This document shows, piece after piece, positions 43,408 through 54,410 of a stretch of 64,000 nucleotides of DNA. The notes below the pieces were generated by a model. It was not told where the DNA came from. It worked only from the letters and a program-made list of their open reading frames with translations, and searched no databases. The position numbers and the translations under genes were made by a program. The stretch's first letter is position 1, and each line of letters opens with the position of its first letter. This stretch comes from Janthinobacterium sp. GW456P (GTDB lineage Bacteria > Pseudomonadota > Gammaproteobacteria > Burkholderiales > Burkholderiaceae_D). Location: contig NZ_NEHB01000008.1 in assembly GCF_002127655.1 (NCBI RefSeq), positions 59,334 through 123,333 of the forward strand. Reading direction: 5' to 3'.

Positions 43408-44317
43408 GGTGTTCCTCCCGCAGGCGCTTGGCCTCTTCCAGCGCTTCGCGCTCTTCGTCCCTGCTCACTTCGTTCGGACCGACACGCGTGTAATGGAAGA
43501 AGCCTGCCAGGGCCGTGGCGGCCATGCCGGCCACCGCCAGCGGCTTGGACCAGCCCTTCCAGAAGCCCACCATCGGACTGATGCGAGGGCGTTCCGGCAA
43601 GTTCGAATACAGCTTCGGCTTGTCGGCATGGTGCAGCACGTACATCACGTGCGTGCCGCCCACGCCCAGCGGATCGTACAGGCCCGCGTTCTCGAAACCG
43701 CGCGACTTCAGGTCGACGATGCGCTCTTCCGCATGCACCTTCATGTCTTCCTTGGTGCCGAACACGATGGCGCCCGTCGGGCAGGTTTTCACGCAGGCCG
43801 GTTCCTGGCCCACCGCCACGCGGTCCGAACACAAGGTGCACTTGTAGGCGCGGTCGTCCTTTTTCGAAATGCGGGGCACGTCGAAAGGACAGCCGGCCAC
43901 GCAGTAGCCGCAGCCGATGCAGTTTTCCTGGTGGAAATCCACGATGCCGTTCGTGTATTGCACGATGGCGCCCGGCGCCGGACAGGCTTTCAAGCAGCCC
44001 GGGTCCTCGCAGTGCATGCAGCCATCCTTGCGGATCAGCCACTCGAGGTTGCCGTCGTTGTTTTCGTGTTCGGCAAAACGCATCACCGTCCACGATTGCG
44101 GCGTCAGGTCCGTCGGATTGTCATAGGTGCCATGGTTTTCGCCGACTTCGTCACGCAAGTCGTTCCATTCCATGCACGCCGTCTGGCAAGCCTTGCAGCC
44201 GATGCATTTCGACACATCGATCAGCTTGGCCACGGTACCCGTCACCGGGCTGCGCGCTTGCGTCGGCGTGACCGTGGTCGCCGACAGGCGCCGGATATCT
44301 AAGGATTGCAGTGCCAT
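43397..44317 (-). CDS. fdnH: formate dehydrogenase iron-sulfur subunit FdnH
   Basis: A 306-residue ferredoxin-type subunit with four cysteine clusters: [35 protein letters not shown], and [22 protein letters not shown]-terminal membrane helix ([15 protein letters not shown]) anchors it. It carries electrons from the selenoprotein FdnG to FdnI, and starts 13 bases after the fdnG stop. Confidence 0.95.
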   Translation of the reverse strand: MALQSLDIRRLSATTVTPTQARSPVTGTVAKLIDVSKCIGCKACQTACMEWNDLRDEVGENHGTYDNPTDLTPQSWTVMRFAEHENNDGNLEWLIRKDGCMHCEDPGCLKACPAPGAIVQYTNGIVDFHQENCIGCGYCVAGCPFDVPRISKKDDRAYKCTLCSDRVAVGQEPACVKTCPTGAIVFGTKEDMKVHAEERIVDLKSRGFENAGLYDPLGVGGTHVMYVLHHADKPKLYSNLPERPRISPMVGFWKGWSKPLAVAGMAATALAGFFHYTRVGPNEVSRDEEREALEEAKRLREEHHEA

Positions 44318-44330
44318 TATTGAGCTCCCA

Positions 44331-47300
44331 TCATGCTTTTTCCACCTTCACGAGGAAGGACTTGAATTCCGGCGTTTGCGAATTCGCATCCCCCACGCCC
44401 GGCGTCAGGGTATTGATCAGATACCCCGGCTTGGCCACGCCCGTAAAGCCCCAGTGCAGCGGCAGGCCCACGGTATGCACCGGCTTGCCTTCGATCATCA
44501 ACGCCTTGATGCGCTTGGTGACGACGGCCTTGGCGATGATGTGCCCGCGCTTGGAACTGACGCGCACTTCGCCGCCAGCCACGACGCCGATGCTCTTGGC
44601 CAGCTCTTCGCCGATTTCGACGAATTGCTGCGGCTGGATGATGGCATTCAGGCGCGCATGCTTGGTCCAGTAATGGAAATGCTCGGTCAGGCGGTAGCTG
44701 GTCGCCACATGCGGATATTCCTCATGCGTGCCGAACAGCTTGCGGTCATCGGCGAACACGCGCGCGCCCGGATTGCTGGTCGCTTGCGGGTTTTTCGGAT
44801 GCATCGGGTTGTAGCCGAGCGGATTTTCGAACGGCTCGTAATGCTCGGGGAACGGCCCTTCGGCCATGGCCCCGCGCGCAAAGAAGCGCGCCACGCCCTC
44901 GCCCAGCATGATGAACGGACCCATGCCGTTTTCCGGCGGTTCGTCGGCCTTGAAGTCGGGAATATCGGCCCCGCTCCAGTTCGTGCCATTCCACTCGATC
45001 AACTTGCGGGTCGGGTCGAAGGCTTTGCCCTTCAAGTCGCACGAGGCGCGGTTGTACAGCACGCGGCGGTTCGCCGGCCACGCCCAGGCCCAGCCCAGGG
45101 TCTGGCCGATGCCGGTCGGGTCGCTATTGTCGCGCCGTCCCATCTGGTTGCCCGCCTGCGTCCAGCTGCCGGCGAAGATCCAGCAACCGCTGGTGGTGGT
45201 GCCGTCGTCGCGCAACTGCGCAAACGAGGCCAGCTGCTCGCCCTTCTTCACCAGCAGCTTGGTCGGATCTTTCGGATCGTACAAGTCGGCCAGCGCCTTG
45301 CCGTTGAATTCGCGGGCGATTTCTTCCGGCTGCGGGTTATGCGGCTGCGCATAATTCCACGTCAGGTTGACGATAGGATCTGGGAACTTGCCGCCCTCTT
45401 TCTTGTACATGCTACGCATGCGCAAGAACAGGCCCGACATGATCTCGAGGTCGCTGCGCGCCTGGCCCGGCGGTTCGGCCGCCTGCCAGTGCCACTGCAG
45501 CACGCGCGAGGAACTGACCAGCGAACCGCGCTCCTCGGCGAAGCAGCTGGTCGGCAAACGGAATACTTCCGTCATGATCTTGGTGGGATCGACTTCGTGG
45601 TATTGGCCGTGCGCCTTCCAGAATTCGCCCGTTTCCACGGCCAGCGGATCCATGATGACGAGGAACTTCAGCTTCGACAGCGCTTCCGTGACCTTCTGCT
45701 TGTTCGGCGCGGACGCCAGCACATTGAAGCCCTGGCAGATATAGCCCGTCATCTTGCCTTGGTGCATGTTCTCGATAGCTTGCATCAAGTCATACGGCTT
45801 GTCGAGTTTCGGCAGGTAGTCGTAGGCGTAGTTGTTCTCGGCCGTGGCGAAATCACCCCACCACGTCTTCATGAAGCTGACGTGGAATTTGCGGTAATTG
45901 CTCCAGTAGCTGAGCTGGTTCGGCCGCAGCGGCTTGGTGGCGCGCGCGGCGATATAGCCATCGAAGTCCTGCTCGGCCTCGTTCGGCAAGGTCATATAGC
46001 CTGGCAACAGGTTCGACATCAGGCCCAGGTCGGTCAGACCCTGGATGTTCGAGTGGCCGCGCAAGGCGTTCATGCCGCCGCCGGCGATACCCATATTGCC
46101 CAGCAGCAGCTGCACCATGGCGCCCGTGCGGATGGTCTGCGCGCCCGTCGAGTGGTGCGTCCAGCCCAGCGCGTACAGGATGGTACCGGCGCGTCCCGGC
46201 ACGGCGGTCGAAGCCAATGCTTCCGCCACCTTGTGGAACTTGTCGGCCGACACGCCGCACGTGCGCTCGACCATCTCGGTCGTGTAGCGCGCGTAGTGCT
46301 TCTTCATCATCTGGTAGACGCAGCGCGGGTGTTCCAGGGTCGGGTCGACCTTGGCGTAGCCATCGTCGCCGATCTCGTAATCCCAGGTGGCCTTGTTGGT
46401 GTACTTGCCTTTTTCCTTGTCGAAACCCGAGAACAGGCCGTCCTCGAACGCATAGTCTTCGCGCACGATGAAAGGCATGTCCGTGTAGTTGCGCACGTAC
46501 TCATGCTGGATCTTGTCGTTCGTCAGCAGATAATTGATGATCGCGCCGAGGAAGACGATGTCCGTGCCGGTCCGCGTGGCGCAGTAGTAATCTGCCACGG
46601 ATGCGGTACGGGTAAAGCGCGGATCGACAACGATCAGCTTGGCCTTGTTATGCGCCTTTGCTTCCGTTACCCATTTGAATCCGCAAGGATGTGCTTCTGC
46701 TGCATTGCCGCCCATGACCAGGATCACGTCGGCATTCTTGATATCGACCCAATGATTCGTCATCGCGCCACGGCCAAACGTCGGGGCAAGACCTGCCACC
46801 GTCGGTCCGTGTCATACACGCGCCTGATTATCAAAGGTCAGCATCCCCATGCTGCGCACTGTCTTGTGGGTCAGATACCCGACCTCGTTGCTGCCGGCGG
46901 ACGCGGCCAGCATGCCGGTGGAGAGCCAGCGGTTGACGGTCTTGCCGTCGGCATTCTTTTCGATCAGGTTGGCATCGCGGTCATCCTTCATCAGGCGCGC
47001 GATCTTGTCGAGCGCCACATCCCAGGAGATCGGTTGCCATTCCGTGCCGCCCGGTGCGCGGTATTCGGGCACTTTCAGGCGGTTCGGGCTGTGGATGAAG
47101 TCGACCAGGCTGGCGCCTTTCGGGCACAGCGTGCCGCGGTTGACCGGGTGATCGGCATCGCCTTCCACGTGGATGATGCTGGAGACGGCATTTTTCGCGC
47201 CATCGCCCAGTCCATACAGCAGGACGCCACATCCTACCGAACAGTAGGGACAGGTATTGCGCGTCTCGGTTGTGCGAGACAGCTTGTATTGCCGCACTTC

Positions 47301-47402
47301 CGCCATCGCCTGGCCCGGTGCGAAACCGAGCAGGGCGAGGCTGGAACCAGCAATGGTCGCGCCAGTAACCCGAAGGAATTGGCGCCTGGACATCTGAACC
47401 AT
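44331..47402 (-). CDS. fdnG: formate dehydrogenase-N alpha subunit FdnG, selenoprotein
   Basis: A 1023-residue molybdopterin/tungsten-type oxidoreductase read through an in-frame UGA at 46812-46814 (selenocysteine 197). Around it [21 protein letters not shown] matches the FdnG active site. A Tat signal [17 protein letters not shown] and a 4Fe-4S motif [14 protein letters not shown] lie before it. The start ATG 47402 has GAGG at about 8 bases. The protein oxidises formate in the periplasm. An automatic reading would split it into two genes at the UGA; it is one. Confidence 0.95.
46785..46814 (-). promoter_or_regulatory. selenocysteine UGA codon with bSECIS hairpin
   Basis: UGA at 46812-46814; 14 bases downstream the mRNA reads GGCAGGUCUUGCC (46785-46797), a 4-bp apical stem with a GGUCU loop, similar to the E. 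coli formate dehydrogenase SECIS loop bound by SelB. Confidence 0.85.
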
Positions 47403-47640
47403 ATTCAGGCCTCTATGATGTGAGTAAATAAAAGTCATACGGCGTCGTGGTAGTGTCATATCGCCAAGATATAAGCACCATGCCTGTGCCGTATAAGCGT
47501 ATTTTACCCCCCAAACTGCAACAAGGCTCAGTCCGCCGGAAAAAGTTTCACATAGTCAACATTATTTTATCGGTACTGAATAGTTCCTCTAAACAATGCC
47601 CGTCTGCCCGGCGCACTTGCATATCGCTGGCCCCCCATGA

Positions 47641-47670
47641 AAAAAACCCGCTCGCGAGCGGGTTTTGGGG
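47641..47670 (-). terminator. terminator of the TonB receptor gene
   Basis: Perfect 10-bp palindromic arms AACCCGCTCG / CGAGCGGGTT, with T's on the minus-strand side, 14 bases after the receptor stop. The rest of 47403-47640, upstream of fdnG, shows no clear FNR box or strong promoter to me. Confidence 0.85.
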
Positions 47671-47683
47671 GAGCGACAAAAAA

Positions 47684-49834
47684 TTACAGACTGTAGCGCA
47701 AGGTCAGCGCCACGTTGCGCGGCGCGCCCGGCAAGCTCAGGTTCGGGCTGGAACCGTGGCCTGACACGATGTAGCGCGTGTCGCCGATATTGTTGACGTT
47801 CAGCTGCACTTCGTAGCGGCCCGTGCGGTAGACAGCCATGGCGTCGGCCGTCACGTAGCCCGACAGCACCACCGTGTTGCCCGGATTGGCGAAACGGCTG
47901 CCCACGGCATTCGCGCCGCCGCCCACCGTGAAGCCATGGCCCAGGTCCTTCGTCAGCCACAGGTTGGCCGTGTTACGCGCCGTCAGGGTGGCGCGCTTGC
48001 CCTTGATGGCCACCGAGCTGGCCGTCGTCGTGCCCGGCGCATTGACGCTCTTGTCGACCGCGATGGAATCGGTAATGGTGGCGTCCAGATACGCATAGCC
48101 GGCCATCATCTTCCAGCCGTCATGCAAGTCCGCGTTGAAGGTCAGCTCCAGGCCGTCCGTGCGCTGCGTGCCGACGGGCACGATGCGGTTCGTGATGGGG
48201 TCGCTGGTCTTGATATTGTCGCGTTCCAGGCGGAACAAGGACACGGTGGCGTTGGCGCGGCCGCCCCACAAGTCGTACTTGGCGCCCACTTCCGTGTTGC
48301 GCGTGGTTTCCGGCGCCAGGTCGGCATTATTGGCGGCCAGGGCGAAGTTTTCGCCGCTGGGCTGGAACGAGCGGCTCCACGACGCGTAGTACGATTGCAC
48401 GGCGCTCGGTTGCCAGACGAGGCCGGCGCGGGGGCTGTAGGCCGAATCCGTGCGCGACAAATCCGCCGTCGTGACGCCCAGCGCATTGGCCAGGCGCGAC
48501 TGCTGCTTGTAGCGGTCGTAGCGCAAGCCGGCCAGCGCCTTCCACTCGTCGCTGAAGCTGATGGCGTCCTGCACATAGGCGGCGGCCGTGTCATAGGTGC
48601 CGAAGGTATCGCTGCGCGCGCCCAGCTTGCTGCGGTTGACCTGCGGCAGGACGGGATTGAAGATCGACACATTGGTCGCCACCACGGTCGAGGCCCAGCT
48701 GGACGCATCCTTGTTTTGCTTGCCGAACTCGGCGCCGTACAGCACTTCGTGGCGCAGGCCGCCCGTGACCAGCTTTTGCGTCAGTTCCGTCTGGTTGAAC
48801 CAGCCGCTCTCATCGCGGTTGAGCTTGGCGTGACCGAGGCTCATCGTGCCCTTGACTTCGTTGACGTTGCCGGAAATGTTAGTGTTGTTGCGGTCCAGGT
48901 GGTAGTCGTAATAACGGAAGGCATTGCGCAGCGACAAACTATCGCTGAACTTGTGCGTCAGGGTGGCGGCCGTGGAGACCACGCGCGACTGGCTGAAGTC
49001 CGCATCGCGGGCATTCGCGGCGCCATAATAGGTGCCCGCATCGACGGCGACGGGACGGCCGTGCCAGGACGGGATGCCGAAATCCGTCAGGCGGCGGTCT
49101 TCCAGGTAGTCGCCCTGCAGCAGCAGTTTCGTCGCGCCCGACAGGCGGATGGCGACCGATGGCGCCAGCGCCGTGCGGTTGATGAATTGCTGGTCGCGGT
49201 AGCTGTCCGACAATTCGCGCGCACCCGTGAAGCGCCAGTCCACCGTCTCGCCGACGCGGCCCACGTCGACTTCGCCGCGGCGCCCTGCCGTATTCGTCAA
49301 GCTCAGGGCCACGTCCGTGATATCGATGCCGGGCTTCTTGGTGATGCGGTTCACCAGGCCGCCCGAGGAACCGCGGCCGTACAGCACGGCGGCCGGTCCC
49401 TTGATCACTTCCAGGCGCTCGACGTTCGACAGGTCGCGGAAATACAGCGCGTCATCGCGGAAGCCGTCGACGAACTGGTCGCCGATGGCCGTGAAGCCGC
49501 GGATGAATACCTGGTCGCGCTGGCCGTCGCCCGTGGACAAGCCCACGCCGGGGATGTTCTTCATGATGTCCTGGATCGACATGGCGTTCTGGTCGCGGAT
49601 GACGGCGGCCGGCACCACGTTGATCGTCTGCGGCACGTCGCGCAAGGCCATTTCCGTCTTGGTGCCGCTGGCGGAGGTGGCGGCGACATAGCCGTCTTTG
49701 TCCTTGGCCGCCGTCACGGTGACGGCAGGCAAACTTTCCTGTGCCCAGGCTGCCAATGGGGTGGCGCCCAAGGTCAGGGCGCCCAGTACGGCGATGGTGA
49801 TCGGTTTGAATCCTGGCTTGCGACGTTGCTGCAT
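47684..49834 (-). CDS. TonB-dependent siderophore receptor
   Basis: A 716-residue outer-membrane receptor. Signal MQQRRKPGFKPITIAVLGAL; TonB box region LPAVTVTAAK; plug domain with DVPQTINVVPAAVIRDQNA and VFIRGFTAIGDQFVDGFRDD; beta-barrel ending in VALTLRYSL. The FhuE/Fiu-like plug suggests catecholate or hydroxamate siderophore uptake; the ligand is not determinable. A Fur box precedes it. No siderophore synthesis genes adjoin. Confidence 0.88.
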   Translation of the reverse strand: MQQRRKPGFKPITIAVLGALTLGATPLAAWAQESLPAVTVTAAKDKDGYVAATSASGTKTEMALRDVPQTINVVPAAVIRDQNAMSIQDIMKNIPGVGLSTGDGQRDQVFIRGFTAIGDQFVDGFRDDALYFRDLSNVERLEVIKGPAAVLYGRGSSGGLVNRITKKPGIDITDVALSLTNTAGRRGEVDVGRVGETVDWRFTGARELSDSYRDQQFINRTALAPSVAIRLSGATKLLLQGDYLEDRRLTDFGIPSWHGRPVAVDAGTYYGAANARDADFSQSRVVSTAATLTHKFSDSLSLRNAFRYYDYHLDRNNTNISGNVNEVKGTMSLGHAKLNRDESGWFNQTELTQKLVTGGLRHEVLYGAEFGKQNKDASSWASTVVATNVSIFNPVLPQVNRSKLGARSDTFGTYDTAAAYVQDAISFSDEWKALAGLRYDRYKQQSRLANALGVTTADLSRTDSAYSPRAGLVWQPSAVQSYYASWSRSFQPSGENFALAANNADLAPETTRNTEVGAKYDLWGGRANATVSLFRLERDNIKTSDPITNRIVPVGTQRTDGLELTFNADLHDGWKMMAGYAYLDATITDSIAVDKSVNAPGTTTASSVAIKGKRATLTARNTANLWLTKDLGHGFTVGGGANAVGSRFANPGNTVVLSGYVTADAMAVYRTGRYEVQLNVNNIGDTRYIVSGHGSSPNLSLPGAPRNVALTLRYSL

Positions 49835-49859
49835 ACAATTCCCTGGTCGATGTTTTAAT

Positions 49860-49880
49860 ACGAATGATTATCATTAGTAT
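49860..49880. promoter_or_regulatory. Fur box upstream of the TonB receptor
   Basis: GAATGATTATCATTAGT is a near-consensus Fur palindrome centred about 37 bases before the receptor start. Confidence 0.8.
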
Positions 49881-49974
49881 TTTATCAGGCGAACATGCAT
49901 AAAGTAAGCATTTCTGTAAGTGATAGTACTTATGGACTAGGTACTTGATGTAAAAACACAACAGGAAATCAATA

Positions 49975-50001
49975 TCAAAAAATAATTAAAATTGCCGTAA
50001 A
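49975..50001 (+). promoter_or_regulatory. possible flagellar sigma28 promoter for the chemoreceptor gene
   Basis: TCAA (49975-49978), 15 bases, then GCCGTAAA (49994-50001), similar to TAAA-N15-GCCGATAA. The leader would be about 207 nt, which is long. The rest of 49835-50216 shows nothing else clear. Confidence 0.25.
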
Positions 50002-50216
50002 AAACTATTTCCCTGCGTCAATGCTATACTTGCGGCTTGCTGGGCAACGGTCAGCCTGACCGGCATGCCCCTTGCTTCACCTCCAACGCCACGCTCAGCG
50101 CGGCGCGCCGCACAGCCATCACGCGGCACCCGAAGACCCCGATCCCCTGCGCCTCGCGGCGCCTGTCCGCCCCTGCTGGCGGCGGCGATCATGACTATTA
50201 AACTGTTAGGAATTAC

Positions 50217-51923
50217 ATGAAAAACCTGAACATCGGCAGCCGCCTTGGCGTCGGCTTTGCTGTCGTATTGCTGTTGCTTGCCGCCTTGACCATCACCGCC
50301 CTCGTGCGCATGCAAACGGCCAGCGACCTGACTTACCGCCTGATCAATACCAGCATCAAGAACCAGCGCATGGTGGCCGAATGGTCGAAGATCATTGAAC
50401 TCAACAGCGTGCGCGGCGTCGCCTCGTTCGAAATCACCGATCCTGTCGTGCGCGCCAAGATCGAGGACGACTTGAAAGTCGATGCGGAGCGTTCCAGCAA
50501 ACTGCAGGACGACATCGTCGCGTCCTTGCTCAACCCTGCCGTGATCGAGCAATTCAAGGTCGTGCGCAAGGTGCGCACCGACTACGTGACGACGCGCGCG
50601 CGCGCCTTCAAGATGAAGGCCGACGGCGACATGGCAGGCGCCAAGGTCGTGTTCGACAAGGAAGTCGCGCCGATCACCGTGGCCTATCTGGCCGAAGTGA
50701 AGCGCTTCGCCAACATGCAGATCAAGGCGGCGGACGGCGTCGGCGCCAGCATCATCGAAGCCTACAGCGGCACGCGCATCTTCCTGATCACCATGGGCGT
50801 GCTGGCCGTGCTGATGGGTATCGGCTTTGCCTGGTGGATTACGCGTTCGATCACCGGCCCCATCCGCGACGCCGTGAAAGTGGCGGAAACCGTGGCAGCA
50901 GGCGACCTGAGCAGCACCATCACGGCGCAGGGCCGCGATGAAACGGGCCAGCTGATGCATGCCCTGAAAACCATGAACGACAGCCTGGTGGGCATCGTCG
51001 GCCAGGTGCGCAGCGGCACCGACACCATCGCCACGGCCTCCGCGGAAATCGCCGCCGGCAACCAGGACCTGTCCTCGCGCACGGAACAGCAAGCCAGTTC
51101 GCTGGAAGAAACGGCCTCGTCGATGGAAGAACTGACCTCGACCGTGAAACAGAATGCCGACAACGCGCGCCAGGCGAATAAACTGGCCGGCGACGCGGCC
51201 GGCATCGCCAGCCGCGGCGGCGCCGTGGTGGCCGAAGTGGTCGCCACCATGGGCGAGATCAATACCTCGTCGAAGAAAATCGTCGACATCATCTCCGTCA
51301 TCGACGGCATCGCCTTCCAGACCAACATCCTGGCCTTGAACGCGGCCGTGGAAGCGGCACGCGCCGGCGAACAGGGACGCGGCTTCGCCGTCGTGGCAAC
51401 CGAGGTGCGCAACCTGGCGCAGCGCTCGGCAGCGGCGGCGAAAGAGATCAAGGGCTTGATCGACGACTCCGTGCAAAAGGTCGACGTGGGCACGGACCTG
51501 GTCGACAAGGCGGGCAAAACGATGGAAGAAATCGTGCAAAGCATCGGCTTCGTCACGTCCATCATGAGCGAGATCAGCAACGCCAGCGAAGAACAGAGCG
51601 CCGGCATCGAGCAAGTCAACCAGGCCATTTCCGAAATGGACCAGGTGACCCAGCAAAATGCGGCCCTGGTGGAAGAAGCGTCGGCCGCAGCCGAAGCGAT
51701 GCAGGAACAGGCGAGCGAACTGGCACAGGTGGTCAGCGTCTTCCGCCTCGATGCGAACGCGGCGGCCACCGACCGTTTCACCACCAAGGCGGCGCAGCGC
51801 AGCGCGCCGGCAACCCCAGCAGCGCCAGTCCGCAAGGCATCGGCCCCTGCCCTGCGCCTGCCCGCGACGCGCGCCAGCAGCAAGGCAACGGCACCTGCCG
51901 AAGGCGAGTGGGAAGAGTTTTAA
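50217..51923 (+). CDS. methyl-accepting chemotaxis protein with C-terminal CheR/CheB tether
   Basis: A 568-residue chemoreceptor: membrane helix (about 10-31), a four-helix-bundle-type periplasmic sensor (about 35-185), a second helix (about 189-208), HAMP, and the signalling hairpin with [20 protein letters not shown]. The C-terminal tail ends in EGEWEEF, a WxxF-type pentapeptide that binds CheR and CheB. The ligand is unknown. No che genes adjoin. Confidence 0.9.
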   Translation: MKNLNIGSRLGVGFAVVLLLLAALTITALVRMQTASDLTYRLINTSIKNQRMVAEWSKIIELNSVRGVASFEITDPVVRAKIEDDLKVDAERSSKLQDDIVASLLNPAVIEQFKVVRKVRTDYVTTRARAFKMKADGDMAGAKVVFDKEVAPITVAYLAEVKRFANMQIKAADGVGASIIEAYSGTRIFLITMGVLAVLMGIGFAWWITRSITGPIRDAVKVAETVAAGDLSSTITAQGRDETGQLMHALKTMNDSLVGIVGQVRSGTDTIATASAEIAAGNQDLSSRTEQQASSLEETASSMEELTSTVKQNADNARQANKLAGDAAGIASRGGAVVAEVVATMGEINTSSKKIVDIISVIDGIAFQTNILALNAAVEAARAGEQGRGFAVVATEVRNLAQRSAAAAKEIKGLIDDSVQKVDVGTDLVDKAGKTMEEIVQSIGFVTSIMSEISNASEEQSAGIEQVNQAISEMDQVTQQNAALVEEASAAAEAMQEQASELAQVVSVFRLDANAAATDRFTTKAAQRSAPATPAAPVRKASAPALRLPATRASSKATAPAEGEWEEF

Positions 51924-51948
51924 ATCTGCTGCGGCAAGCCGCGCGGCA

Positions 51949-52401
51949 TCAAGCCGCGCTGGCTTGCGCTGTGGCGATCAGTGCCGCCAGTTCGCGCGGC
52001 ACGGATTGCCCCAGAAATTCCAGCGCCAGCGCCTCCGGATCGATGGCGGCGTCCATCGGCAAGCCATGCTCGAAGCCGCCCACCATGGTGCGGCAGAAAT
52101 GCGGCGATTCGGCCCGCGTTTCCACATACCAGCAACCCGCATGACCCTGCACGAAGTATTCGCCGATAAAGTAGCCAAGCATGGTTTTCACCCATTGCCA
52201 GCTCTCGTCGCGGATGGTGATGGTGCGCATGGCCGCATCGATGTACGGCAGGTACTCGGCCGCATTGGTTAGCACTTCGTGCGCGGGCTGGATGCCCAGG
52301 CGCTCGACAAAATTCACCAGCGACGTGCCCAGCGCGTCATAGTAGGCATCAAAAGCCGTCTGGCTTTGCTGCAATAATTGTTCTTGTTCGTACGACAGCA
52401 T
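51949..52401 (-). CDS. hypothetical cytoplasmic protein
   Basis: A 150-residue protein of unknown function, with no signal peptide. It is helical and acidic, with a central GYFIGEYFVQGHAGCWYVE and a C-terminal Ala-rich end. It lies between the chemoreceptor and SulP genes, converging on the former. No motif I recognise. Confidence 0.55.
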   Translation of the reverse strand: MLSYEQEQLLQQSQTAFDAYYDALGTSLVNFVERLGIQPAHEVLTNAAEYLPYIDAAMRTITIRDESWQWVKTMLGYFIGEYFVQGHAGCWYVETRAESPHFCRTMVGGFEHGLPMDAAIDPEALALEFLGQSVPRELAALIATAQASAA

Positions 52402-52470
52402 TCACACTCCACAGACATTCAACAATTCCGCCCATCCCGAGAAATCGGGCGGAGCAGACTTTCCCCTATT

Positions 52471-53958
52471 TTACGCCACGCTCACATCGACGCCCGCGCG
52501 CTGCAGCAAGGCCTGGTTACGGGCGGACAGATGCGTCACCTGCAGATGCTTGCCCGCCTTGTCGTAGCGCTCATACAAGGCTTCGATGGCGACGATGGCC
52601 GAATGGTCGGCCATGTGCAGGTGGCGGCAATCGAGGATGACGCGGGCAGGATCGGTCGCCGCCTGGAACAGTTCCAGGAAATGCGTGGTCGAAGCAAAAA
52701 ACAAGGTGCCGTGCGGTAGGTACACGCGCACGCCCGAGCTGCCATCATCGATGTCGGCGCGCATCTCGCGCGCATGTTGCCAGGCAAAATTCAAGGCGGC
52801 AATCACGATGCCGCACAGCACGGCCATCGCCAGGTCCGTAAACACCGTGATCACCGTCACGGCGACGATCACCAGCGCATCCTGCGGCGGCACCTTGCCC
52901 AGCACGCGCAAGGAACCCCAGGCAAACGTCTGCTGCGCCACGACGAACATCACGCCGACCAGCGCGGCCAACGGGATGCGCTCGATCAGCGGCGACAGGA
53001 ACAGGATGAACAATAAAATCATCACGCCGGCCGTCACGCCCGACAGGCGCGAGCGGCCGCCCGAGCTCAGGTTGATCATCGTCTGCCCGATCATGGCGCA
53101 GCCGCCCATGCCGCCAAACAGGCCCGAGACCACGTTCGAGGCGCCGAGCGCGATGCATTCGCGGTTCGGCTGGCCCCGCGTTTCCGTCATCTCATCGGTG
53201 AGATTAAAGGTGAGCAAGGTTTCCAGCAGCCCCACCATGGCCATCAGCGCCGCATATGGGAAGATGATGTGCAAGGTGGCCATGTCCAGCGGCACGGCGG
53301 GCCAATGCAGGACCGGCAAGCCGCCGGCGATATGCGCGAGGTCGCCCAGGGTGCGCGTGGGCAGATGCAGGAAATGGCTGAGTACGCCCACGCCCAGGAT
53401 GGCCACCAGCGCCGGCGGCACAGCTTTTGTCAGGCGCGGCAACACGTAGACGATGACCATGGTGAGCAGCACCAGCGCGCCCATCACATACAAGGGCGTG
53501 CCCTGCAGCCAGGTTTCACCGTGTGGCGTGGCCAGACGAAAATGTTCGAGCTGGGACAGGGCGATGACGATGGCCAGGCCGTTTACAAAGCCCAGCATCA
53601 CGGGATGCGGCACCATGCGGATCAGCTTACCCAGGCGCAAGAGGCCGAACAGCGCCATGATGATGCCGCTCAGCACCACGGTCGCCAGCAGGTATTGCAC
53701 GCCATGCTGGGCCACCAGCGCCACGATGACGACGGCCATGGAACCGGCGGCGCCCGAAATCATCGCGGGGCGCCCGCCAAAGATGGCCGTCAGCGCACAG
53801 ATGATGAAGGCGCCATACAGGCCCATCAGGGGATTCAACTGTGCCACCAGGGCAAAGGCGATGCATTCAGGCACCAGGGCAAACGAGGTGGTCAGGCCAG
53901 CCAGGATGTTTTTTTGTATGTTCGGGAACCACTCTTCCCGAAAACTTGCGTTGATCAT
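52471..53958 (-). CDS. SulP-family anion transporter with STAS domain
   Basis: A 495-residue inner-membrane protein with about 10-12 membrane segments. The SulP part has NILAGLTTSFALVPECIAFALVA and GLFGGMGGCAMIGQTMINLSSGG. The cytoplasmic STAS domain (about 390-490) follows (VILDCRHLHMADHSAIVAIEAL). The family moves sulfate, bicarbonate or other anions; the substrate is not determinable from sequence. It stands alone. Confidence 0.88.
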   Translation of the reverse strand: MINASFREEWFPNIQKNILAGLTTSFALVPECIAFALVAQLNPLMGLYGAFIICALTAIFGGRPAMISGAAGSMAVVIVALVAQHGVQYLLATVVLSGIIMALFGLLRLGKLIRMVPHPVMLGFVNGLAIVIALSQLEHFRLATPHGETWLQGTPLYVMGALVLLTMVIVYVLPRLTKAVPPALVAILGVGVLSHFLHLPTRTLGDLAHIAGGLPVLHWPAVPLDMATLHIIFPYAALMAMVGLLETLLTFNLTDEMTETRGQPNRECIALGASNVVSGLFGGMGGCAMIGQTMINLSSGGRSRLSGVTAGVMILLFILFLSPLIERIPLAALVGVMFVVAQQTFAWGSLRVLGKVPPQDALVIVAVTVITVFTDLAMAVLCGIVIAALNFAWQHAREMRADIDDGSSGVRVYLPHGTLFFASTTHFLELFQAATDPARVILDCRHLHMADHSAIVAIEALYERYDKAGKHLQVTHLSARNQALLQRAGVDVSVA

Positions 53959-54410
53959 TGATTCACATCCAGGGTCGGGACAGGGAAATGCGCGTCCAAT
54001 GGACAGCCATCGAGCGCAACCATGCAGGCAGGCTTCGCGGGGGAGCCGCGACTAGCTTTAACGGAGAGGAAAATCGTCAGCGACTACATGGGGTTGGCGA
54101 AAAAGGAAAGATTCATCAGCGCACCATGGGGTGCGGCTGAACCTGCAGACATTATACAAGATGCGGCCGGGCCGGATGGGCGGGACTAGGCCACGCAGAT
54201 GCGGGCAGGAAAATAATGTTTCCAGCAGATGTATTTATAAAATAAAAATAATTTAAATGGAATATTTTTAAATAAGACTGCTGTTTCAATTGGATAGTAT
54301 CTATGCAATTTTCTCCATTATTCTACACAGCAGCGGTGGAGACTGTTTACCACATTAAAAAACGGGGCGCATCCGAAAAGCCAGACGAGTAGGAAAACCG
54401 AGGAGGAATC
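53959..54410. other. AT-rich intergenic region before the PixA-like gene
   Basis: 452 bases without a gene. The part 54215-54330 is markedly AT-rich compared with the rest of the window, with TATTTATAAAATAAAAATAA-like runs. A good ribosome site CCGAGGAGGAATC ends the gap. No terminator is evident, and I assign no promoter. Confidence 0.5.

Noticed and set aside
46812..46814. Premature stop or pseudogene in the formate dehydrogenase gene
   Set aside because: It is a UGA in the exact selenocysteine context with a SECIS hairpin and a full decoding set nearby.
44127..47423. 1098-codon open frame opposite fdnG
   Set aside because: Opposite a clear selenoprotein gene; no signal or domain.
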